Assembly: GCF_030504645.1 (NCBI RefSeq)
Contig: NZ_JAUKWQ010000001.1
Coordinates: forward strand, 1,116,001-1,180,000
Direction of reading: 5' to 3'
Origin: Rhizobium oryzicola
GTDB taxonomy: Bacteria; Pseudomonadota; Alphaproteobacteria; Rhizobiales; Rhizobiaceae
DNA length: 64,000 bases
The position numbers and the translations under genes are program-made. Shown here piece after piece: positions 44,445 through 54,496 of this stretch. The notes beneath the pieces were generated by a model. The model saw only the letters and a list, made by a program, of their open reading frames with translations. It had not been told where the DNA came from and made no database searches. Each line of letters opens with the position of its first letter. Position 1 is the stretch's first letter.

Positions 44445-45788
44445 TCAGATGCGGGTGAGATAGGTCCGGTAATCGAAGTCGGAGACGGTCCGCAGATAGG
44501 TGATCGCCTCCTTGCGCTTGGTATCTCCGTAGAGCTTCTGATAGCGTTCGCCGAACACATCCTCGATGAAGGATGACGCTGCGAAATCCTCCACTGCCGT
44601 CAGGAAGTCGTGGGTGAGGCGCCGATTGCCGGGGGCGGGCTGTCCGGGTTCCGTCGCCGGGCCGGGATCGAGCGTCTGTTCGAGGCCGAGTAGCATGCCG
44701 CCGAGAATCGCGGTCAGCAGCAGGTATGGATTGGCGTCGGCTCCCGCCACGCGGTGTTCGATGCGCGCCCCTGGTCCGTCCTTGTCGGGAATACGGATCG
44801 CCGTACCGCGATGACCGAAACCCCAGTCAATATCGACGGGGGCAAAGGAGCCCGGCTGAAAGCGGCGATAGGAATTGGCAAAGGGCGCAAAGATCAGCTG
44901 TGCATCGCGCATCGTGTTCAGCATGCCGGCGGTGATGGATTTCAGCAGGACCGGATTGCCGCCCTTGGCGTCGAGGATGTTATTGCCTTTAGCATCGATG
45001 ATGCTGGCATGCACATGCAGGCCGGACCCGGCATGCTCGCCATAGGGCTTTGCCATGCAGGTGGATTTGAGCCCATGCCGCTTGGCGGCCTGCTCCGCCA
45101 CCCGCTTCAGGTAGAGGCATTCATCGGCGGCGGCGAGCGCATCCGCCCGGTGCAGAAGGTTCACCTCGAACTGTCCGGGTCCGAATTCCGCTGTCGTCGC
45201 ATCCGCTGGGAGCCCCATCGCCTTGGCCCAGCTGCGCAGCGTGTCGAGATAATCCTGCAGCGCATCGACCACGCTCATGTCATAGAGCTGAAAGCCGTTC
45301 GGCTCGTCGCGATAGGTGAGTGCGCGGGGAGGGCGGGGGCGACCGGTCTCGCGGAAGTCATTTTCCACCACGTAAAATTCCAGTTCCGTCGCCACAACGG
45401 GCGTCAGGCCGCGCTCGGCATAGCGCCCAAGAACCCTCGCGAGAATCGCGCGCGGGTCCATGAAGCTCGGGCGCCCGTTCAGCTCATGCATGGTGGAGAG
45501 GACCTGAACGGAGCCTTCCGGTGCCCAGGGCATGGGCGCAAGGCTGCGGCGGTCGGGAATGCAGCAGCCATCGGGATCGCCGATCGTCAGCGAGAGCCCC
45601 GTGATGTCGTCATTGTCGTCGCCCCAAATGTCGAGCGATTGCGTCGAGGTCGGCAGGCGCACGCTGCCCTCCCACACCTTCTTCTCCGCCGACAGGGGGA
45701 TCTGCTTGCCACGTAGATCGCCATTCATGCCGACGAGCAGCACCTCGATCCGGGCCTCGCCTTGGTTTTTCTGTTCAACGCCGCTCAT
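44445..45788 (-). CDS. puuA: Glutamine synthetase family protein, probably gamma-glutamylpolyamine synthetase
   Basis: This 447-residue enzyme has the glutamine synthetase catalytic signatures: TELEFYVVE, AEFGPGQFEVNLLH, AGSGLHVHASI and the C-terminal RIEHRVAGADANPYL. The N-terminal domain is short, as in PuuA-type enzymes that join glutamate to putrescine or other amines rather than ammonia. The divergent omega-aminotransferase 148 bp away supports polyamine use. GGAAGG lies upstream of ATG 45788. The symbol is a family-level suggestion; the amine is unknown. Confidence 0.75.
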   Translation of the reverse strand: MSGVEQKNQGEARIEVLLVGMNGDLRGKQIPLSAEKKVWEGSVRLPTSTQSLDIWGDDNDDITGLSLTIGDPDGCCIPDRRSLAPMPWAPEGSVQVLSTMHELNGRPSFMDPRAILARVLGRYAERGLTPVVATELEFYVVENDFRETGRPRPPRALTYRDEPNGFQLYDMSVVDALQDYLDTLRSWAKAMGLPADATTAEFGPGQFEVNLLHRADALAAADECLYLKRVAEQAAKRHGLKSTCMAKPYGEHAGSGLHVHASIIDAKGNNILDAKGGNPVLLKSITAGMLNTMRDAQLIFAPFANSYRRFQPGSFAPVDIDWGFGHRGTAIRIPDKDGPGARIEHRVAGADANPYLLLTAILGGMLLGLEQTLDPGPATEPGQPAPGNRRLTHDFLTAVEDFAASSFIEDVFGERYQKLYGDTKRKEAITYLRTVSDFDYRTYLTRI

Positions 45789-45935
45789 GCATGTCCTTCC
45801 CGGCCTGGACGACGGGTATAGCCGCCTTGCCAAACCCTTGCCCCTTGCGCCATGTTCGTAGCCGATCGAAATCGGCCTTACAATCAGCGCGCGCTCAGGC
45901 TGCGCGACGAGGCGGGCACGGCAGCGGAGGCTTTC

Positions 45936-47303
45936 ATGAACCAGATCCACAACCCCTCCAACCTCGCGGCCATCGACCTTGCCCATCACCTGCACCCGTT
46001 CGGCGACATGAAGCAACTGGGCGAAAAGGGGGTGCGTGTCATTGCGCGCGGCGAAGGGGTCTACATTTACGATTCGCAGGGCAAGAAATATCTGGATGGC
46101 TTTGCTGGGCTCTGGTGCGTGAATATCGGCTATGGCCGCCGCGAAATTGCCGATGCGGTTTCCCGGCAGATGAACGAACTGCCGTATTACAACAGCTTCT
46201 TCGGCACCACGACGCCGCCAACAGCCCTGCTGGCCCAGAAAATCACCGCCCATACCGGCGGTCGGATGAATCATGTCTTCTTCACCAATTCTGGCTCAGA
46301 AGCGACCGACACCTGGTTCCGCATGGCACGAGTCTATTGGGCAGCACTTGGCAAGCCGACCAAGACGCACGTGATCGCCCGCCGTAACGGCTATCACGGA
46401 TCAACTGTCGCCGGTGCCTCGCTGGGTGGCATGAAGCATATGCACGAACAGGGGAACCTGCCGATCGAGGGCATTTCCCATATCGGCCAGCCCTATTGGT
46501 ACGCAGAGGGCGGTGATCTTTCTCCGGCCGACTTCGGCCTGAAAGCCGCGCGCGAGCTGGAAACGAAGATCGATGAGCTGGGCGAGGACAATGTCGCCGC
46601 ATTCGTGGCCGAACCCGTCCAGGGTGCCGGTGGAGTGATCATTCCGCCGGACACCTACTGGCCGGAGATCGCGCGGATCTGCCGGGAGCGGAACATCCTC
46701 CTGGTCGCCGACGAGGTGATCTGTGGGTTCGGGCGTCTTGGCACCTGGTTCGGTCACCAGCATTTCGGCTTCGAAGCGGATCTTGCACCCGTGGCCAAGG
46801 GGCTTTCCTCCGGCTACCTGCCGATCGGCGGCGTGCTGGTGAGTGATCGTGTGGCGAGGGTGATGATCGAAGAGGTTGGAGACTTCAATCACGGCTACAC
46901 TTATTCCGGTCATCCGGTCTGTGCGGCGGCAGCGCTTGAGAATCTGCGCATAATCGAGGAGGAGGCGCTGGTGGAACGAGTGCGGGACGATATCGGCCCC
47001 TATTTCGCCGCCGCCTGGAAAAGCCTCGAAGATCATGAGGTTGTCGGGCAGGCCGAAAGCATTGGCCTTATCGGCGGGCTTCAGCTCGCAGCCGACAAGT
47101 CAACGCGCCAGCGTTTCGCGAAGCCCGATGATGCCGGTGTTGCCGTTCGCAACCATTGTCTCGAAAACGGACTAGTGATGCGTGCCACCGCAGACCGCAT
47201 GCTGGCGTCACCGGCGCTGATCATCACCCGTTCTGAGGTCGATCAGATGATCGAGACGGTACGTGGAGGGCTCGATCATCTGCGCGAACAAAGGCTTCCC
47301 TGA
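45936..47303 (+). CDS. Class III omega-aminotransferase (putrescine/polyamine-pyruvate type)
   Basis: This 455-residue PLP enzyme has NSGSEATDTWFRMAR, RRNGYHGST, the DEVICGFGRLG segment that holds the cofactor pyridine nitrogen, and Lys288 in PVAKGLSSGYLPIG, which forms the Schiff base. The sequence resembles SpuC-type putrescine-pyruvate aminotransferases. ATG 45936 is preferred because GGAGG stands 5 bases before it; the frame is open upstream from 45852. The divergent glutamine-synthetase-like gene suggests joint control of polyamine catabolism. Confidence 0.85.
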   Translation: MNQIHNPSNLAAIDLAHHLHPFGDMKQLGEKGVRVIARGEGVYIYDSQGKKYLDGFAGLWCVNIGYGRREIADAVSRQMNELPYYNSFFGTTTPPTALLAQKITAHTGGRMNHVFFTNSGSEATDTWFRMARVYWAALGKPTKTHVIARRNGYHGSTVAGASLGGMKHMHEQGNLPIEGISHIGQPYWYAEGGDLSPADFGLKAARELETKIDELGEDNVAAFVAEPVQGAGGVIIPPDTYWPEIARICRERNILLVADEVICGFGRLGTWFGHQHFGFEADLAPVAKGLSSGYLPIGGVLVSDRVARVMIEEVGDFNHGYTYSGHPVCAAAALENLRIIEEEALVERVRDDIGPYFAAAWKSLEDHEVVGQAESIGLIGGLQLAADKSTRQRFAKPDDAGVAVRNHCLENGLVMRATADRMLASPALIITRSEVDQMIETVRGGLDHLREQRLP

Positions 47304-47307
47304 TGGA

Positions 47308-48816
47308 TCAGGTGCGCGGATTGATCCAAGCATATCCGAAATGATCGAATGCCTTGCCTCCGGAAAACAGATAGGGCACATCCAGAATAGCCGGTGCCGT
47401 GTCGTTGACCGATATGCCGTTTTTGGCAAACAGGGCCCGGATATCCTCCGGTATCCCAACTTCTCCCGTCTCAATCGGCCAGATCACAAGCCCTGGGCCA
47501 CTGATTGCAAGCCGCGCAAGAGGTAGCGGGGCTTGGAAATCGGTGTAGACAATTGGCACGTCCTGCAATTCGAGACGCGAATTTCCCGCAAGCATCTGCT
47601 CGTCGGTCACGACATAGGCCGGCTTCACGCCACGTTCCTGAATGACAGTGTTGAGAAACTGGTCGTAGGGAATGTGTTCCTTACCGTATTTGCCGATCAA
47701 TGGTGCCACGGCGTTGCCGATTGCCAGATAGACGATAAAGCCGACAATGACGACGAAGACCGGGGGCGCCATTCGCCCGATCGCTTCCTGCGGACTGATG
47801 CGGGCAGCATCGACCTTCAGGCTCAGATAAAGAGGTAGCAGGAGCAGGAAGGGAGAAAGCCACTTTTCCCGGATGCTGGAGGCACCCAGCGCCACGCCGA
47901 TGAGCGCGACGATCAACAGACAAATCACAAGCGTCAAGCCGACCATATGCGTCCAGCGGCTTTGAGCGCGTAGAATGGTGCGACAGTCGCGCCAGAACCC
48001 AAACAGGAAAAGCCCCGCGACGGGTACGATAATATCGAGCGTGGACGTGGCAATGGACAGGAGACCGCGCACCGCATCCGACGCGGCGTGACCGGAGGCG
48101 CCTTCGCGCATGGCGTGGATGGTGCCCTCTGTCGCCGTTTCAAAATGGGTAAGCGCCCAGAGGAGATGCGGAAGACAAATGACCAGTGCCACGATGACGG
48201 CCGGAATAACGCGCCAGTCCATCAGGCGTTGCCTGAATTCGCGGTCCGCGATCATCGCAAGAAGTGCCGCAATCGGCAGAATAACGAAGTTGTACTTGGT
48301 GATGATTCCGAAGCCGACAGCGATCCCCGTCAGGATATAACCCTGCAGACTTGGTCGCTTGAGGGTTGTCAAAAGCGCGCACAGAAACAGCGCGACCAGC
48401 CAGAATGTGGCGATCGCATGAGTGAGGTCTCTCTGGGCCAGCACCGTTACGGACGGGACTGCCAACACGCCGAGCATGGTGACGAGCGCCAGACGCCGAT
48501 CTTCCAACACGATCCGCGCCGCCCAGCCAAAAGTGATACATGTAAGGAAGAGCAGCAGGTTTTTCAGCGCCGAAAGCGTTGCAACCGACAGCCCGAACAC
48601 ATGGATGAAACCGTATTGAAGCCAGTTGTAGAACGGCGGCTGCCGTCCGTAACCCAGCAGAAGGAACTGTGACTGGAAGGCTTGTTCCGCCTCGTCGTTC
48701 TGCAGACTTTCGGAACGCAAAACCCGCAATATCACGGACAGCACGAAGTAGCCCAGAATCAGCCAGACAAGAATATCCGGCCGTCGGGCAAGGAGATTAC
48801 GGGTTCGGGTGATCAC
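47308..48816 (-). CDS. GT39 (ArnT/PMT-like) glycosyltransferase, membrane
   Basis: This 502-residue protein has about 12 helices and a first periplasmic loop with LQNDEAEQAFQSQFLLLGY and RQPPFYNWLQY; the acidic DEAEQ group corresponds to the catalytic DE of ArnT-like enzymes. These take a sugar from a polyprenyl phosphate and place it on lipid A, core or protein in the periplasm. It starts with GTG inside the last 20 bp of the GT2 gene, so it is coupled to it. It is paralogous to the next GT39 gene. The sugar could be galacturonic acid as in rhizobial RgtA-D; this is inference. Confidence 0.82.
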   Translation of the reverse strand: MITRTRNLLARRPDILVWLILGYFVLSVILRVLRSESLQNDEAEQAFQSQFLLLGYGRQPPFYNWLQYGFIHVFGLSVATLSALKNLLLFLTCITFGWAARIVLEDRRLALVTMLGVLAVPSVTVLAQRDLTHAIATFWLVALFLCALLTTLKRPSLQGYILTGIAVGFGIITKYNFVILPIAALLAMIADREFRQRLMDWRVIPAVIVALVICLPHLLWALTHFETATEGTIHAMREGASGHAASDAVRGLLSIATSTLDIIVPVAGLFLFGFWRDCRTILRAQSRWTHMVGLTLVICLLIVALIGVALGASSIREKWLSPFLLLLPLYLSLKVDAARISPQEAIGRMAPPVFVVIVGFIVYLAIGNAVAPLIGKYGKEHIPYDQFLNTVIQERGVKPAYVVTDEQMLAGNSRLELQDVPIVYTDFQAPLPLARLAISGPGLVIWPIETGEVGIPEDIRALFAKNGISVNDTAPAILDVPYLFSGGKAFDHFGYAWINPRT

Positions 48817-49816
48817 CGTTGTACACGTCTCTGATGATGTAGTTGACGGTGCTCTCGTCGCGGTAATAGGTCCGCGCGATCATTTCGGCCAGAATGCCGG
48901 TTGTGATCAGTTGCATGGCCGAGAGGAACAGCATGATGCCGATGAGGAACAGAGGCCGCGTGCCGATGCTGTTACCGATGATGAATTTCTCAACGAACAG
49001 ATAGGCCAGGATCAGGCTTGAAAGGGCTCCAAGTCCAAGCCCGAGCGAGCCGAAGAAATGGCCTGGACGCGCCTTGAAGCGCATAAAGAACATCACTGAC
49101 AATAGATCCAGGATCACGCGGAACGTACGCGAAATTCCGTATTTCGATACGCCGTGCTGGCGTGCGTGATGGGTTACCGGCATCTCACCAATGCGCGAAC
49201 TGGGCACGACGCCTGCGACCCATGCCGGGATGAAGCGGTGCATCTCACCCATCAGCTTGACCTGCTTGATGATGGAGCCGCGATAGATCTTCAGGCTGCA
49301 GCCATAATCATGCAGACGAACCCCGGTGATGCGGCCGATCAGCCGATTGGCGATCCATGACGGTACCTTACGCAGCAGCAGACCATCCTGGCGATTTTTC
49401 CGCCAGCCGACGAGCAGATCCAGTTCCCGCCTTTCGAGTTCGGCCACCATGCCTGGAATATCACGCGGATCGTTCTGCAGGTCGCCGTCGAGGGTCGCGA
49501 TCAATCGGCCGCGTGCTTGGGTGATGCCGGCCTGCATGGCGGCCGTCTGCCCGAAATTGCGTTGAAGCGCCACAATCTGCAGATCAAGCCCTGGGCGTCC
49601 GATGGCGGCGCGCGCATTGGCAAGCGTCGCATCCGTACTGCCGTCGTCGACGAGGATCAGTTCCCAACGATCTGCATAGCCGCTCATCGCTTCCTGTACG
49701 CGATCGATCAGCGGTCCAACGCTTTCTTCTTCGTTGAAGATCGGTACGACCAGCGAAAGTTCTACCGTGAGCGTGTTTTCGGCATAGGCGCCCAGGGACT
49801 TTGCTGCTGTCAGCAT
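48797..49816 (-). CDS. GT2 polyprenyl-phosphate glycosyltransferase (ArnC/RgtE-like)
   Basis: This 339-residue enzyme has a GT-A domain (VVPIFNEEESV, LVDDGSTD, TLDGDLQNDP, RKNRQDG) and two C-terminal membrane helices (about 235-260 and 270-325), the layout of ArnC, dolichyl-phosphate mannose synthase and RgtE. It loads a sugar on the polyprenyl carrier inside the cell, and the flanking GT39 enzymes would use the product outside. AGGAG stands 7 bases before the ATG. The donor sugar cannot be determined from sequence. Confidence 0.87.
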   Translation of the reverse strand: MLTAAKSLGAYAENTLTVELSLVVPIFNEEESVGPLIDRVQEAMSGYADRWELILVDDGSTDATLANARAAIGRPGLDLQIVALQRNFGQTAAMQAGITQARGRLIATLDGDLQNDPRDIPGMVAELERRELDLLVGWRKNRQDGLLLRKVPSWIANRLIGRITGVRLHDYGCSLKIYRGSIIKQVKLMGEMHRFIPAWVAGVVPSSRIGEMPVTHHARQHGVSKYGISRTFRVILDLLSVMFFMRFKARPGHFFGSLGLGLGALSSLILAYLFVEKFIIGNSIGTRPLFLIGIMLFLSAMQLITTGILAEMIARTYYRDESTVNYIIRDVYNGDHPNP

Positions 49817-49931
49817 GGACGTTCTCCTAACGGTTATCTATTTGCTGGTGACCCAGGCTAAATATGATGATCATTCACAATTTGCACGCATTATTGCAGC
49901 GCCGCCACCTTTTAGAGCCAACTGCGGCAAC

Positions 49932-51509
49932 TTAGGGGCGGGCACGAGGCATTGTTGGATAGATCACCGCGTAACGGAATTCATAGTTATCGTTTGGCCT
50001 ACCATAAATATAGGGTAGGGCAATAGTCTCAACCTTAAGGCTTACGTCATGTCCGGCAAAGGTATCGACCCACTCTTCGATATCGTCTGGGACGTTACCC
50101 AAGAGACTGTCATCCTTGCGCCAGATTGCGACGATTGGTCTTTCAGGGGTCCATTCAAACTGCGGTTTGAATTGTGGATAGAACGGCGAAAACGCCGGGA
50201 CATCCAGAAGATGGATATGAAGATTGCCGGCCAAAGGCGTATCACTCGCGATAATAAGCCCTGGTGGCTTGCCGAGCTTATTAAGGAGTTGTTCCACCAC
50301 GGCCCGGTGGGGAATATTCAGCTTCTCATAGCGCCCAAGCAAGCCTGAAACCGGAATCCGTAGCGCCAGTACCGCCGGGACTGTGATCATGATGATGGCG
50401 ATGATCGAAAGGAATCGCTTCATCGCGGCTGTCGTGACCGTTCCCATGGCTGAAAGCTTAAGGGCAAGGTAAAGCGGCAATATCAGCAGCAGCGGCGTCA
50501 GCCAGCGGTCTTTGATATGTTCTGCATCTGTCACGAGGATAACGGTCGCTAGGCATACCGCCATGGCCAGCAAAAGGCGCTCGATGAGACGCGTCCAGCG
50601 GCTCTCGGCTGCTAGACTGGCAACAAAGGTTCGACCGAAGGCAATCCAAAAAACCAGGATAGTGAGTCCGGAAAAACCGATCGCGGCGACGGATAGGGAT
50701 ATAAGACCATTGTCGAGAAGATCAGGGGTGTCGGGCATTGACGGCGATTGCATGCCCCTGAGCTTTTCCAGGGTGGTGTGGGAGGCCTGGGTAAAATTGG
50801 CAATGATCCAGGCAGCATGTGGCGTAATGACTAGGAGGGCAAGGCCGATGGTTGCCAGCATCCGCACGTCGAACAGCCGCGAGCGCCACTCTTTCAACCA
50901 TAGAACAGCAATGAGCGCGGAGGCAGGCAGGACCACGAAATTGTATTTCGCGATCATGCCAAGGCCGATCGCCAGTCCCGTCAGAGCATAATGCTTCAAG
51001 CTCGGTTTCGCGAGTGTCGAGAAAAATGCGTAGGCAAACAAGGCTGCACAAAAGGCAGCACCAACCGTATGGGTCAGGTCCCTCTGCGCCTCGAAGGCAA
51101 TTTGTGGAATTGTAAGGGTACCGAAGGTCGCGATCGCTGCAAACCGCCCACTGCCCATCAGTCGTTTGGCCGTAAACCAGTTGAGGGCATAAAGCCCAAA
51201 AAGCATCAGGTTCTTAAGACCGGCCATTGAAGCAATTGACATGCCGAAGACGGAACTGACCGCATATTGCAGCCAATTATAAAAAGGCGGCTGTGAACCA
51301 TAGCCGAAGGCGAGCCATTGAAAGGTTACCACCTGCTCTGCTTCGTCCAGTTCCAGCGAATCCGGTGCCTGCAGACGGATTAAGAAGTTCAGGAGAAAGT
51401 AGGCCGCAAGCAGCGAGAGGACGACGGAAGTGCGCCATAACCTGCTTTCAGCCTGACAAGGTTCATCTGCCGAAAGATGATAGCTTGCCGCAACGTGCTC
51501 TGCCCGCAT
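49932..51509 (-). CDS. Second GT39 (ArnT/PMT-like) glycosyltransferase
   Basis: This is a paralogue of the first GT39 protein, with the same loop (SLELDEAEQVVTFQWLAFGYG and SQPPFYNWLQY) and topology of about 12 helices. The start is uncertain: ATG 51509 gives 525 residues and a short cytoplasmic N-terminus comparable to the paralogue, while ATGs at 51578 and further upstream are possible; none has a good Shine-Dalgarno. The gene lies 115 bp upstream of the GT2 gene on the same strand, so all three may form one transcript. Acceptor and sugar are unknown. Confidence 0.82.
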   Translation of the reverse strand: MRAEHVAASYHLSADEPCQAESRLWRTSVVLSLLAAYFLLNFLIRLQAPDSLELDEAEQVVTFQWLAFGYGSQPPFYNWLQYAVSSVFGMSIASMAGLKNLMLFGLYALNWFTAKRLMGSGRFAAIATFGTLTIPQIAFEAQRDLTHTVGAAFCAALFAYAFFSTLAKPSLKHYALTGLAIGLGMIAKYNFVVLPASALIAVLWLKEWRSRLFDVRMLATIGLALLVITPHAAWIIANFTQASHTTLEKLRGMQSPSMPDTPDLLDNGLISLSVAAIGFSGLTILVFWIAFGRTFVASLAAESRWTRLIERLLLAMAVCLATVILVTDAEHIKDRWLTPLLLILPLYLALKLSAMGTVTTAAMKRFLSIIAIIMITVPAVLALRIPVSGLLGRYEKLNIPHRAVVEQLLNKLGKPPGLIIASDTPLAGNLHIHLLDVPAFSPFYPQFKPQFEWTPERPIVAIWRKDDSLLGNVPDDIEEWVDTFAGHDVSLKVETIALPYIYGRPNDNYEFRYAVIYPTMPRARP

Positions 51510-51770
51510 CACCAAGGCTTGATAACGCAGTTCATGTGAAAACACGGCTTCATGGAAGTGTACAAACCCCTTATGCATGCACGACCTGTCTGCTCGCATA
51601 CGTAAGGGATACGTGATCGGAAACAAGACGTGAGTTGTTGTTAGCTTCCGATGCTTACATGAAATCGGGCGAAATTGGCAAAGATGCCACATCTGTGGGG
51701 TTGACCGTTGCGGTCGAAAAGCGTCTTGAAAGCTGCTCAGCGTGAGTGCCTAGGCTTTGGATTGGGCGTG

Positions 51771-52736
51771 ATGACAGACGATGTAATTCCAGCTCGACGA
51801 TCATGGATCGTGCGAAATGCAACCACGATCGTTGCGACCGTTGCTGTCGGTCTTTACGCGCTATTTGTTCAATGGGCCTGGGGTTGGGCGAAGGTTCTCG
51901 CGCTTTGGCAGGACGTCGGCGTTGTTCAGGTCCTTGCTGCCATTCTGCTGCTTCTGTTGACCTATGTACTGCGGACCTGGCGCATCCATGACTATTTTCC
52001 GCAGGAGACGCGGGGTCAGTTTCCCCGTCTGCTGCGGCTTGTGCAGGTCCATAACCTGCTGAACGTCATGCTGCCATTTCGCACCGGTGAGGTCAGTTTT
52101 CCCGTGCTGATGAAGCGTGAGTTCGGCTTGGCTATGGCACGTGGAACATCTGCTCTCTTGGTGATGCGACTTCTGGATTTGCATGCGCTGTTGGCAGCCG
52201 CCGGAATTGGTCTGGCGCTGGAGAGGCAGGCATCCTGGGCGTGGGGCGTCTGGGTTTGCTTCGTGGGGTTGCCGGCCCTCGGCTTTGCCATCCGAAAACA
52301 GGCATTCCGCTTTACACATCGCTTTGCTCCGCCAAGACTCAGTTCTGTGCTGGAAGAGTTGGAAGCAGGCCTGCCGAAGGATGCCGCTGCATTTCTGCGC
52401 GCATGGCTGGTGACCCTCGTCAACTGGCTGGTCAAGGTGGTGGTGCTGGCCTGGGTGATTCTGCTTCTGGATAATCTGCCTGTGTCGGCAGCCTTTGGCG
52501 GCGCGCTCGGAGGCGAGTTGTCCTCTGTCCTACCGGTTCATGCGCCTGGCGGTGCGGGCACTTATCCGGCGGGAATCACCGCTGGCGCCTTAGCCTTTGG
52601 AGCGGCGCGTGATTCTGCGGCCCTGACATCCCTGGGACAGGCGGCGGTCAATGCGCACCTGATGATCATCGTCACATCGGTGATCGGGACGGTTGTGTCC
52701 ATGCTCGTTGCGATGAGCAGGCCTGGCAAGGCATGA
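51771..52736 (+). CDS. UPF0104/lysylphosphatidylglycerol-synthase-like membrane protein
   Basis: This 321-residue protein has about 8 helices, with VHNLLNVMLPFRTGEVSFPVLMK (about 110), the conserved PFRTGE motif, and LSSVLPVHAPGGAGTYPAG near 265. The pattern PxRxGE...PxPGGxGxxE-like is that of the membrane domain of LPG synthases/flippases (AglD/UPF0104). It lacks the aminoacyl-transfer domain. It is divergent from the GT39-GT2-GT39 set and may move or accept its lipid-linked products. ATG 51771 with GGGCG upstream is preferred to 51708. Confidence 0.78.
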   Translation: MTDDVIPARRSWIVRNATTIVATVAVGLYALFVQWAWGWAKVLALWQDVGVVQVLAAILLLLLTYVLRTWRIHDYFPQETRGQFPRLLRLVQVHNLLNVMLPFRTGEVSFPVLMKREFGLAMARGTSALLVMRLLDLHALLAAAGIGLALERQASWAWGVWVCFVGLPALGFAIRKQAFRFTHRFAPPRLSSVLEELEAGLPKDAAAFLRAWLVTLVNWLVKVVVLAWVILLLDNLPVSAAFGGALGGELSSVLPVHAPGGAGTYPAGITAGALAFGAARDSAALTSLGQAAVNAHLMIIVTSVIGTVVSMLVAMSRPGKA

Positions 52737-52773
52737 TGCGGTGGTTACCCCATCATGCCGAATTCAAAACCGC

Positions 52774-54270
52774 TTACTGGAATGCCGTTTCGTAGAAACT
52801 ACGCAGTTTGCGCGAATGCAGGGTTTCCTTCGGCATGGCCGCCATCTTCTGAACAGCACGAATGCCGATCTTCAAATGCTGGCGCACCTGTGTCCGATAA
52901 AACTCCGTCGCCATGCCCGGCAATTTCAGTTCCCCATGCAGCGGCTTGTCCGAAACGCATAGCAGCGTGCCGTAGGGAACGCGGAAGCGGAAGCCATTGG
53001 CGGCAATCGTTGCTGATTCCATGTCGAGGGCAATGGCACGTGCCTGGGACAGGCGCTTTACCGGTCCGCGCTGATCGCGCAACTCCCAGTTCCGATTGTC
53101 GATTGTTGCTACAGTTCCGGTGCGCATGATGCGCTTCAGCTCGAAGCCTTCCAGGCCGGTGATCTCTTCCACAGCATCCTCAAGCGCCTGCTGCACTTCC
53201 GCCAGGGCGGGAATGGGCACCCAGACGGGCAGATCGTCGTCCAGAACATGGTCTTCGCGCATGTAGGCGTGGGCGAGAACGTAATCCCCGAGCCGCTGGC
53301 TGTTGCGCAGGCCCGCGCAGTGCCCCACCATCAGCCAGGCATGCGGGCGCAACACGGCGATGTGGTCGGTGATGGTCTTGGCGTTGGATGGACCGACGCC
53401 AATATTGACCAGCGTGATACCAGCATGGCCCTTCTTCTTGAGATGATAGGCTGGCATCTGCGGTAGGCGAACTGGCGCTTCGTTTGACGAGCTTCCCGCA
53501 TGCGTGATGATATTTCCAGGCTCTACGAAAGCCGTATAGCCATCTCCACCGTTAGCCATCAGTTCACGCGCCCACGCGGCGAACTCGTCGATATAGAACT
53601 GGTAGTTCGTGAATAGCACGAAGTTTTGGAAATGCTCGGCGCTTGTCGCGGTGTAGTGGCTTAAGCGCGCCAACGAGTAATCGATACGTTGAGCGGTGAA
53701 CGGCGCAAGCGGGGCCGGTTGCCCGGGGACCTGATCATATTCTCCGTTGGCAATCAGGTCGTCGGTCGTGTTGAGATCCGGCGTATCGAAGACATCACGC
53801 AGCGGCATGTCCGTCAGCACCGTCGCGGCTGATGCCTCGATATGGGCGCCCTCAGGGAAAGCAAAATGCAGCGGAATGGGTGTCGTCGATTCGGAGACCG
53901 TGACGGGCACTCCATGATTTCGCATCAGGAGTTCCAGCTGTTCCTTCAGGTAATGACGGAACAGCTTGGGGCGGGTCACCGTCGTCGTGTAGACCCCCGG
54001 TGCCGTCACGTGGCCGTAGGAGAGTCGCGAATCGACGTGCCCGAAGCTGTTGGTCTCGATCGAGACCTGCGGGTAGCAGGCCCTATAGCGGCCGGCAAGT
54101 TCTCCGCCTTGCGCGAGCCCCTTGAAGGCATCGATCAGGAAGGACGTGTTGCGCTCGTAAAGCGCTGTCAGGGCATCGACAGCCTGCGCCGGATCCGTGA
54201 AGACCTTGGGCTCAAATGGAGCGGGATTGATGAAATCGTGTGATGGATGCGAAGATATCTTTGTGCTCAT
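52774..54270 (-). CDS. amn: AMP nucleosidase
   Basis: This 498-residue enzyme has the N-terminal AMP nucleosidase domain (SRLSYGHVTAPGVYTTTVTRP) and a C-terminal nucleoside phosphorylase-like domain (GITLVNIGVGPSNAKTITDHIAVLRP, AIALDMESATIAANGFRF), with the DMES glutamate and aspartate that bind ribose. It splits AMP into adenine and ribose 5-phosphate, adjusting the adenylate pool. Length is typical of the proteobacterial enzyme. The Shine-Dalgarno is weak. It stands alone. Confidence 0.94.
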   Translation of the reverse strand: MSTKISSHPSHDFINPAPFEPKVFTDPAQAVDALTALYERNTSFLIDAFKGLAQGGELAGRYRACYPQVSIETNSFGHVDSRLSYGHVTAPGVYTTTVTRPKLFRHYLKEQLELLMRNHGVPVTVSESTTPIPLHFAFPEGAHIEASAATVLTDMPLRDVFDTPDLNTTDDLIANGEYDQVPGQPAPLAPFTAQRIDYSLARLSHYTATSAEHFQNFVLFTNYQFYIDEFAAWARELMANGGDGYTAFVEPGNIITHAGSSSNEAPVRLPQMPAYHLKKKGHAGITLVNIGVGPSNAKTITDHIAVLRPHAWLMVGHCAGLRNSQRLGDYVLAHAYMREDHVLDDDLPVWVPIPALAEVQQALEDAVEEITGLEGFELKRIMRTGTVATIDNRNWELRDQRGPVKRLSQARAIALDMESATIAANGFRFRVPYGTLLCVSDKPLHGELKLPGMATEFYRTQVRQHLKIGIRAVQKMAAMPKETLHSRKLRSFYETAFQ

Positions 54271-54496
54271 GGCCTATTATAAAGCAGCCTTCGTAACATG
54301 CAAATTACGAGGCATGGAAACTGTTCCAGGGGTGATGTGCGGGCGCAATCTTTGCCCGTCTTTGAAAAGACATTTCGCCGCATGCCAGCCACTTCTTTGC
54401 CGCTGATCGTTCATATCATCAATACCCGTTGATTTTGGGAGTATGTGATGATCGACACAATATCAGAATGTGATTAAGTGTAGATCGATGCTGGAG

